Assembly (NCBI GenBank): GCA_964580865.1
Contig: CAZONM010000179.1
Location: forward strand, 1-11,293
DNA length: 11,293 nucleotides
Direction: 5' to 3'
Source: JACOUT01 sp964580865
GTDB lineage: Bacteria; Myxococcota; UBA727; VGSZ01
Positions 1 through 5,080 of this stretch are shown piece after piece. Under the pieces are notes generated by a model. It did not search any database. It was not told where the DNA came from and saw only the letters and a program-made list of their open reading frames with translations. Position numbers and translations under genes: made by a program. How positions within the stretch are numbered: the first letter of the stretch is position 1; the number at the start of each line of letters is the position of its first letter.

Positions 1-1907
1 CGGCCGCGGCGCGCGAGCGCCACCCGGGCCTGCGCGTGCACATGGAACGGCGCCTGGTGGAGCTGCCGGCGCGCGTGGTGGCGCCCGAGGACCGCGCGAC
101 CTTGCGCCGCTTGGCCGAGCTGCACGAGCACGCGTCGCCGCCGCGCGACGCCTGGCTGCGTGGCACGCCGCCCACGCTCAAGGTGGTGGCCTCGGTGCAA
201 GACGAGTTCTGGAAGGCCGAGCTGGCGTCGTACAGGAAGAGCGGCTTCACGGTCGAGGCCAAGGGCGCGCACCGCGCGCTCGCCGTCAAGACCGTGAGCG
301 ACCTGACGCCGCCCGTGCGCATCGAGGTGGAGCTCTTGTGCCGCGACACCGAGGTGCTCGACGCGCTGTCGGAGCACGACACCGACGTGGTCATCTACAC
401 GGGCCACGCCAACCTCGGGGGCGTCGCCAAGGCCGGCATCGAGCACGGGCCGCGCGTGGCCGAGGGCACCAAGCTCGTCGCGTTCCTGGCGTGCCGCTCG
501 AAGCAGAACCTTGCGCAGCTCGAGCGCGCCTATCCTGGCCAGCACCTCTTGGTGTCGAACGAGGGCACCTACGGCCACGACGACGCGATCCTCACGCAGA
601 CGCTCCTCGACGGCATCGTGCGCGCCAAGAGCTACGCACAGATCGAGGCCGCAGCTGAACGACAAGGGCTTTGGGAGAAGCGCAACTACCACTTCCCCCA
701 CGAGACCGCCGACATGGTGGCTGCGCCGCCGGTGTATGTGCCCACCGCGCACACCGCGCAGGGGCGCTCGATCTCCATGCGCCCCGCGGCGACGTCGGCG
801 CTCACGGCCGCGCTCGATGACGGACCGGTCGACGACGCCGTCGCGTTCATCAACACCATCCACGGCTACTGGGCGGAGCAATCGGGCGGCCCGCCGGATC
901 GCGCGCTGCACGATCGCATCGCGTCCGACGGCTTCTTCCACGGCACCGCCGCCGATCCCGTCGTCAAGGTGCGCTGGGAGACCAAGGGCGGCACGCGCTC
1001 GATGCACGTGGCGGTGAACAGCGCCTACGCCCACCAAGACCGCGACGCGCTCGGCATGATGGTCACCTACGCCGTGGGCCTCGAGCTCGCGGCCGTCGAC
1101 CCGCGGCGCGCCGAGCCCGAGCGCCGCATGCTGGCGCTGGCCATGGTGTCCTCGTACGTCTACTTCCTCGTCGAGTACTCCGACGTCGCCGACCTGCTGC
1201 TGCGCCAGTTCGCCAAGCAGCACGGCTTCCCGCCCGGCTTGTCGTGGCCGGTGGTGGAGAAGGCCGTGCGCGCCGACATGGACAACGACTGCTCGGCCAC
1301 CACCATCGACATGCTTCGGCGCGGCATGGCGCACCAGTTCCTCGAGGTGAACCCCGCGCGCAGCTCCGCCGAATTCCGGCGCTACGTGGGCGCGGCGCTC
1401 GAGGTGCTGCGCCAGAGCGACACGGCCATCGGCCGCCTCACGTGGGAGCTCGTCGCCACCGGCCGCGTGCGCCTCGACGAGCTGCGCGATCTGAGCCGCG
1501 CCGACTATCTGCGGGCGCGCAAGGAGTTCCTGAAGGACGGCGTCACGCTGCCCGAGCGCCCGAACGCGGCCGCCTTCCGCGCCATCACCACCAGCCTCAA
1601 TGGCTACATGTGGGACGACCGCATCTACGTCGCGCCCGGCCTCTCGCCCAAGGACCTCGCGCGCACCATCGTCCACGAAGTGAACCACGTGCTGAACCGG
1701 TCGGAGGAGCACTACCGAGGCGATCGGCAAATCCTCCTCGAGGAGTACCGCGCGTTCTACGCCGAGCGCGTGTTCGCCCGAGAGTCGTTGTCGGCCGCGG
1801 CGTGCCGGGCGCTCAAGGAGCAGGTCATCGCCGACTACGGGCTGCGCGGCGTCACCGCCGCCGACGTGCCGGACGTGCCGCCGGGGATCCTCGAACGCCG
1901 CGCGTGA
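1..1907 (+). CDS. Putative dual-protease protein: caspase/CHAT-like domain plus C-terminal HExxH domain (5' end probably outside the window)
   Basis: The reading frame (codons starting at base 3) is open to the window edge. GTG at 36 and ATG at 42 are possible starts, but neither has a Shine-Dalgarno, so the gene is probably 5'-truncated. Numbering from GTG 36 (623 aa): residues about 48-215 look like an alpha/beta clan-CD cysteine peptidase. A hydrophobic strand ends in TGHANLGG with His124, and a second ends in FLACRSK with Cys153. The 29-residue His-Cys spacing resembles gingipain or separase more than classical caspases. Residues about 250-500 are mostly helical and unrecognised. Near the C-terminus, TIVHEVNH gives an HExxH zinc motif (His547, Glu548, His551), followed by LLEEYRAFYAE, where Glu569 or Glu570 could be the third ligand, as in gluzincins. 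No signal peptide is visible in the part present. Both catalytic assignments are by motif only; no substrate can be inferred. Confidence 0.8.
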   Translation, partial: AAARERHPGLRVHMERRLVELPARVVAPEDRATLRRLAELHEHASPPRDAWLRGTPPTLKVVASVQDEFWKAELASYRKSGFTVEAKGAHRALAVKTVSDLTPPVRIEVELLCRDTEVLDALSEHDTDVVIYTGHANLGGVAKAGIEHGPRVAEGTKLVAFLACRSKQNLAQLERAYPGQHLLVSNEGTYGHDDAILTQTLLDGIVRAKSYAQIEAAAERQGLWEKRNYHFPHETADMVAAPPVYVPTAHTAQGRSISMRPAATSALTAALDDGPVDDAVAFINTIHGYWAEQSGGPPDRALHDRIASDGFFHGTAADPVVKVRWETKGGTRSMHVAVNSAYAHQDRDALGMMVTYAVGLELAAVDPRRAEPERRMLALAMVSSYVYFLVEYSDVADLLLRQFAKQHGFPPGLSWPVVEKAVRADMDNDCSATTIDMLRRGMAHQFLEVNPARSSAEFRRYVGAALEVLRQSDTAIGRLTWELVATGRVRLDELRDLSRADYLRARKEFLKDGVTLPERPNAAAFRAITTSLNGYMWDDRIYVAPGLSPKDLARTIVHEVNHVLNRSEEHYRGDRQILLEEYRAFYAERVFARESLSAAACRALKEQVIADYGLRGVTAADVPDVPPGILERRA

Positions 1908-1931
1908 CCTGCAGCGCGCACGAAACGCGAA

Positions 1932-1951
1932 GGGCGGCCGTGTGGCCGCCC
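1932..1951. terminator. GC-rich hairpin between convergent genes, possible bidirectional terminator
   Basis: GGGCGGCC and GGCCGCCC form a perfect 8-bp stem around a GTGT loop. It lies 24 bases after the stop of the left gene and 28 bases after the stop of the convergent minus-strand gene. No T-run follows on either strand, so it is not a canonical intrinsic terminator. Position and symmetry suggest it serves both genes. Confidence 0.5.
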
Positions 1952-1979
1952 CTCGACACCACCATGGCGACGCTGAGCG

Positions 1980-2420
1980 TCAGCCGTCGCCGCGCGTGGC
2001 CACGTTGCGCGAGGCGTAGGCGCCCTCGGCGGCGGTGCGCGCCTGCAGCGAGCGCGCGTGAGTGAAGATCGCCTCGCCCTTGCTCTTGAGCTCCTGCAGG
2101 GCAGGGGCGCGATCGGCCTTGCCGTTGCGGTACTTCTGATCGACCTCGACCTGCATGGCCACGGAGCCGTCGGGCTGCTTGACGAAGCCGATGGTGTCGC
2201 CGTCGATCTGGACGAACACGCCGCCTTGATAGGCGCGCACCTTGCCCGTGCCGAGCTCGCGCGCGGCGGCGGCGATGAAGCCGGTGACCTCGTCGGCCTC
2301 GGCCTTGGCCACGGGTAGCTTGACCGCGACGTCCTCCTCGGGGGCCTCGGGCCGGGTCACGAAGTAGGCCGTCACGGCGATGCCGGCGACGATGAGTGCG
2401 GGCGCGATGACGTTCTTCAC
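1980..2420 (-). CDS. Small single-pass membrane protein of unknown function (146 aa)
   Basis: I chose GTG at 2420 because a perfect GGAGG lies five bases upstream and the product then begins MKNVIAPALIVAGIAVTAYF, a typical short basic n-region followed by a transmembrane segment (about residues 4-21). The open frame continues upstream to 2618, but that stretch is Cys/Pro-rich and lacks a ribosome site. After the anchor comes an acidic stretch (PEAPEEDV), then a soluble part with a possible small beta-rich core (KVRAYQGGVFVQIDGDTIGFV) and a charged helical tail rich in Lys, Ala and Gln. No signal-peptidase site is obvious, so it is likely anchored in the inner membrane with the bulk in the periplasm. 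I recognise no family. It stands alone, converging on the protease-like gene. Confidence 0.72.
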   Translation of the reverse strand: MKNVIAPALIVAGIAVTAYFVTRPEAPEEDVAVKLPVAKAEADEVTGFIAAAARELGTGKVRAYQGGVFVQIDGDTIGFVKQPDGSVAMQVEVDQKYRNGKADRAPALQELKSKGEAIFTHARSLQARTAAEGAYASRNVATRGDG

Positions 2421-2425
2421 GGGAG

Positions 2426-2430
2426 CCTCC
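2426..2430 (-). promoter_or_regulatory. Shine-Dalgarno GGAGG deciding the 2420 start
   Basis: On the minus strand GGAGG is followed by five bases and then GTG. It is the strongest ribosome site in the region and selects the short 146-aa form over the longer open frame. Confidence 0.75.
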
Positions 2431-2537
2431 AAAAGGGGGGTCGGAAGTCTTACCGATACCCATCCGTAGCAATGCAGGGTCCGGGCCAGCAGGTAAAGGC
2501 CCGTTCCCCCGTGACCGGTACATGTCGCGTGTGCAGG

Positions 2538-2602
2538 CACTGCGCGAACTGCGCATGGTGGGCAGTACCGACATTGCGCAATGGCGGCTGACGCATTGCG
2601 CA
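2538..2602. promoter_or_regulatory. Cluster of four TGCGC-containing motifs, one a 12-bp palindrome
   Basis: Four similar 9-mers occur at 2538 (CACTGCGCG), 2547 (AACTGCGCA), 2572 (CATTGCGCA) and 2594 (CATTGCGCA). The third sits in the perfect palindrome CATTGCGCAATG (2572-2583). They lie 118-182 bases upstream of the minus-strand 146-aa gene and downstream of the tRNA gene. Such repeated dyads can be operators, but in DNA this GC-rich some repetition is expected, and no regulator gene is adjacent. The rest of 2421-2679 holds no gene I can support. Confidence 0.3.
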
Positions 2603-2679
2603 AGCGTGGCGGTGTCATTGCCCGACCAGGCGGGCGCGCCGCGCGGGCTTCCCCTCGGGGCCGACACGGGTTGCGAGGT

Positions 2680-2755
2680 TGGCGTCCCCAGGGGGATTCG
2701 AACCCCCGTCACCGCCGTGAAAGGGCGATGTCCTAGGCCTCTAGACGATGGGGAC
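2680..2755 (-). tRNA. tRNA-Glu (anticodon UUC)
   Basis: The minus strand from 2755 to 2680 folds into a complete 76-nt cloverleaf including an encoded CCA. The acceptor stem is GTCCCC/GGGGAC with discriminator G at 2683 and CCA at 2682-2680. The D-arm contains CTAGAGGCCTAGGAC. The anticodon stem TCGCC/GGCGG (one U-G pair) holds loop CTTTCAC, giving anticodon UUC (plus-strand 2721-2719). The T-arm is GGGGGTTCGAATCCCCC. It closely matches bacterial tRNA-Glu from memory. It lies 74 bases downstream of the RCC1 lipoprotein gene on the same strand. I saw no copy of its 3' end elsewhere in the window that would mark an integrated element. Confidence 0.97.
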
Positions 2756-2766
2756 GCACGGCGCTC

Positions 2767-2795
2767 CCTCTACCTGTGCGTGCCCGCCGGGGCAA
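2767..2795 (-). promoter_or_regulatory. Possible sigma-70 type promoter for tRNA-Glu
   Basis: On the minus strand TTGCCC (plus 2790-2795) is separated by 17 bases from TAGAGG (plus 2767-2772), and the tRNA starts 11 bases further on. The -35 match is fair and the -10 match weak (3 of 6). The support is mainly spacing and position. Confidence 0.3.
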
Positions 2796-2829
2796 GGGCG
2801 CGCGAATCGTCCCCGCGGCGTGCGCGTGA

Positions 2830-4143
2830 TCACGGCCGGGGGAACAACGCCTGGGGCGGCGAGCCGTCGTTGCCGTCGCCAAAGAGGGAGCCCCAGCACA
2901 CGAGCCGCCCCGCGGCCGAGCGCGCGCACGAGCCGTAGCCACGCGCGCGCACCTCGGCCCACGGCGCCAGTGCCTCGGTGGCCGGCACCACGATCACGTC
3001 CTGGCACACGGCGCCCACGCAGCTGAGCGCACCCGAGTCGGTGCCGGTGGAGTGCCAGAGCACGCGCCCCCAGCACGCCACCGCGTCGCCCTCGACGATG
3101 CCGCAGGCGTGCTGCTCGCCCACGGCCACGGCGGCGCCGGCGTGCGTGTCTTGGAAGCCGGTGAACGCGCTGCCCGGCGCGCTCGGCACCACCACGCCCG
3201 CCGCGTTGTCGCCGCGGCAACGGATCTGCCCGCCGTCGGGCACGCACACCACGCCCGGCCCCACCGCGACACGCGCCAGGTCGTCGCCGAGGGCGGCGCA
3301 GGCGAGCCCCTCGGCGCACCCCGTGGCCGCTTGAAAGCCGCTGTCGAGATGCACGCAGGTGACCGGTCCGCCCGCGGGCGCGCCGCAGATGGCGTGGATG
3401 CTCACCAGCAGCGTCGTAGACGTCGCGAGGGCCGGCACCGCGGTGGCCACGCCGTCGGCTGTGCCATCGAACTTCTGCCCAAAGCACCACACCTCGTCGC
3501 CGTCGGTGGCGCAGGTGACGCCCGACGAGGTGTCGCCGTCGGCGTCCACGTCGATGACGGCGGCAAGCAGCGCGCTCGGCAGCCCGGGCTCCACCAGCAC
3601 GCCCACGCTGGTACCGCCGCTGGTGCCGAGCGTGCCGCTGGTGCCGTCGCCCCAGCACGCCACGGTGCGGCGCGTGGCGAAGCGCCCGATGACGCAGGCG
3701 TGGCGCGCGCCCACGGCCAGGTCCTCGACCTCGCTCACCGAGGCCACGGGCGCGGGCGTGTTGTCGCTCTGCTGAGCGGTCGACCGGCCGAGCTGGCCGG
3801 CGCCGTTGGCGCCCCAGCACTGTACCCGGTCGTCGCTGTCCAAGAGACATCCGAAGGCCAGGCCGACGTCGACGGACGTGACGTGGAGCGGTTCGCCTTC
3901 TCCTTCCCCTTCCCCTTCCCCTTCCCCTTCGCCCTCGCCTTCACCCTCACCCTCGCCTTCGCCCTCTCCCTCACCCTCACCTTCGCCCGGCGCAGCCGCG
4001 CAGCTGCCCACGTCGGTGCCCGCGGGGATCACGCACCGCTGGCCACCCTCGCACTGAGCGTCGTCGCGGCAGGGGCGGGCGCTGGGGCAGGCGCTGAGCG
4101 CGGCGACGAGGAGGAACACGATGGTGGCGGCGCGCCTCGTCAT
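2830..4143 (-). CDS. RCC1-repeat lipoprotein with a (Gly-Glu)16 linker
   Basis: The 437-aa product starts MTRRAATIVFLLVAALSAC: a basic n-region, hydrophobic core and lipobox LSAC, so it should be lipidated at Cys19. Residues about 19-48 are a small Cys-rich module (CRDDAQCEGGQRC...C) common in myxobacterial lipoproteins. Residues 53-84 are sixteen uninterrupted Gly-Glu pairs, an extended acidic spacer. From about residue 88 to the end are degenerate RCC1-like blades, with VDVGLAFGC...VQCWGANGAGQLG, VGARHACVIG...VACWG, VGEQHACGIVEGDAVACWG and SCARSAAGRLVCWG. This predicts a beta-propeller held away from the membrane, probably on the cell surface, for protein or ligand binding; the ligand is unknown. 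The start is favoured by GGGAG four bases upstream. The ATG follows the TGA of the upstream gene by one base, suggesting translational coupling. Confidence 0.9.
   Translation of the reverse strand: MTRRAATIVFLLVAALSACPSARPCRDDAQCEGGQRCVIPAGTDVGSCAAAPGEGEGEGEGEGEGEGEGEGEGEGEGEGEGEGEPLHVTSVDVGLAFGCLLDSDDRVQCWGANGAGQLGRSTAQQSDNTPAPVASVSEVEDLAVGARHACVIGRFATRRTVACWGDGTSGTLGTSGGTSVGVLVEPGLPSALLAAVIDVDADGDTSSGVTCATDGDEVWCFGQKFDGTADGVATAVPALATSTTLLVSIHAICGAPAGGPVTCVHLDSGFQAATGCAEGLACAALGDDLARVAVGPGVVCVPDGGQIRCRGDNAAGVVVPSAPGSAFTGFQDTHAGAAVAVGEQHACGIVEGDAVACWGRVLWHSTGTDSGALSCVGAVCQDVIVVPATEALAPWAEVRARGYGSCARSAAGRLVCWGSLFGDGNDGSPPQALFPRP
3892..3987 (-). repeat. Hexanucleotide coding repeat, 16 units encoding (Gly-Glu)16
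   Basis: Sixteen in-frame hexamers of the form GGN-GAR encode the linker of the RCC1 lipoprotein. Units vary in the Gly third base and in GAA/GAG, except for four identical GGGGAA units (plus 3904-3927), which look like recent slippage copies. On the plus strand 3896-3930 is an uninterrupted 35-base pyrimidine run. Confidence 0.95.
3906..3927 (-). other. Predicted G-quadruplex motif in the coding strand
   Basis: The coding (minus) strand reads four GGGG tracts separated by AA loops, the tightest form of the canonical four-tract G-quadruplex pattern. Because the coding strand is G-rich, the mRNA carries it as well. Formation in the cell is inference. Confidence 0.55.
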
Positions 4144-4144
4144 A

Positions 4145-5031
4145 TCACTCCCACACTAGGGCACCCGCGACGAGCGACGCCACGCCGGCGACGGTGCACG
4201 CAGCGGCCGCGCCCCAGGCGAAGGGGCGCGCGCGCTCCCACGTCTCTGCCTGGCCGCGATCGAGGCGCGCGCCGAGGTACTGCGCCTCCACGAGGGTGCT
4301 GCCGCCGCCCGCGATCACCCCGAGCGCTACCCCCGCGACGCCGCCGCCGACCAGCGCGAGGCTCGCCGGCGACGGGGCGCGCGCAGCTTCGGCCACGGGG
4401 ATGCGCGCCTTGCGCGCCACGTCGACGACCATGCCAGGGACCTGCGCGGTCAGCGCGTCGACCGCGCCCACCCGGGCGCTGCGCGTGGCCTGCGCCACCA
4501 GCTCGGCGCGCTTGCCGTCGAACAGCGACAGCGTGAGGTGGAGCGATCCCTGGGCCTCGGTCAGGCGCGGCCGCAACACCCAATCGGCGTCGAGGGCGGC
4601 GGCGAATTCGACCACGCACGCCGCGTCGTCGCCGTCGCCGGCGCAGGCGCGCGCCAGGCCGAGCTCGAGCTGCTGCTCGAGCGCGGCGGGCGTCAGCACC
4701 ACCATGTCGGGCAGCGCCTCGAGCGCCGCGCTCTCGACGGCGCGCGACACCACGGCCGCGGCGCCGCCCTGGGCGTCGCCGGGCCCGGGCGTGATGTAGT
4801 GCCGCGAGGCGCTCGCGCCCGGCGCCCATGCGGCGAGGGTCAGCGCGACGGCGAGCGGCGGGNNNNNNNNNNNNNNNNNNNNNNNNNNNNNNNNNNNNNN
4901 NNNNNNNNNNNNNNNNNNNNNNNNNNNNNNNNNNNNNNNNNNNNNNNNNNNNNNNNNNNNNNGGCGCTCGCGCCCGGCGCCCATGCGGCGAGGGTCAGCG
5001 CGACGGCGAGCGGCGGGAGCTTCCCTGGCAC
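4145..5031 (-). CDS. Putative secreted/membrane-anchored protein with TolB-N/CsgG-like domain, interrupted by an assembly gap
   Basis: As given, the span is broken by 100 Ns. Removing the Ns and one copy of the identical 55-base flanks leaves 732 bp, a single frame of 243 aa, and the residues join without conflict (KLPPLAV). From GTG 5031 the product begins MPGKLPPLAVALTLAAWAPG and has signal-peptidase site ASA after residue 23. Residues about 30-150 resemble the TolB-N/CsgG-like domain common in myxobacteria: LTPAALEQQLELG, a close Cys pair (Cys78, Cys87), then FAAALDADWVLRPRLTEAQG and LTLSLFDGK. Two C-terminal hydrophobic segments (about 172-192 and 219-242) could form a membrane hairpin. 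No good ribosome site supports the start; GTG 5079 is an in-frame alternative giving a longer basic n-region. The stop is one base from the RCC1 lipoprotein ATG, implying an operon. The domain call is by eye. Confidence 0.68.
4808..4862. repeat. Left copy of an exact 55-bp direct repeat bordering the N gap
   Basis: This segment is identical, base for base, to 4963-5017 and ends exactly at the first N. It encodes the signal-peptide region of the minus-strand gene. An overlap that abuts the gap on both sides is best read as one genomic segment present at the ends of two contigs. Confidence 0.95.
4863..4962. other. Assembly gap of exactly 100 N
   Basis: The run of 100 Ns has the conventional length used for scaffold gaps of unknown size. 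It is flanked by identical 55-base ends, and frame arithmetic in the interrupted gene favours zero missing sequence. Confidence 0.99.
4963..5017. repeat. Right copy of the 55-bp direct repeat bordering the N gap
   Basis: Identical to 4808-4862 and starts at the first base after the gap. See the left copy for interpretation. Confidence 0.95.
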
Positions 5032-5069
5032 GGCGCCGAAGTGTATCCGGGCGCGACGCCTTTCACGAC

Positions 5070-5074
5070 GGGAG
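5070..5074 (+). promoter_or_regulatory. Shine-Dalgarno GGGAG for the dehydrogenase/hydratase fusion
   Basis: GGGAG lies six bases before ATG 5081. It fixes the start at the residue just ahead of the NAD-binding strand, although the frame is open further upstream through the gap. Confidence 0.7.
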
Positions 5075-5080
5075 ATCACG

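Noticed and set aside
2421..2618. N-terminal extension of the 146-aa membrane protein gene
   Set aside because: The added stretch would put about 66 Cys/Pro-rich residues before a clear signal anchor and lacks a ribosome site, whereas GTG 2420 has GGAGG.
2680..2755. tRNA-Glu as an integration (att) site
   Set aside because: No duplicate of the tRNA 3' end and no integrase gene is visible in the window.
3892..3987. CRISPR-like or satellite array
   Set aside because: The period is six bases, in frame, with Gly-Glu coding throughout and no spacers.
3052..4536. Long plus-strand frame containing a Phe-Pro repeat
   Set aside because: It is the complement of the RCC1 lipoprotein and its Gly-Glu linker. 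It has no start signal, and it conflicts with two well-supported minus-strand genes.
4808..5017. 55-bp direct repeat as a target-site duplication around a mobile element hidden in the gap
   Set aside because: Target duplications of 55 bp are not typical, the repeats abut the Ns exactly, and collapse restores the reading frame, so an assembly overlap is simpler.
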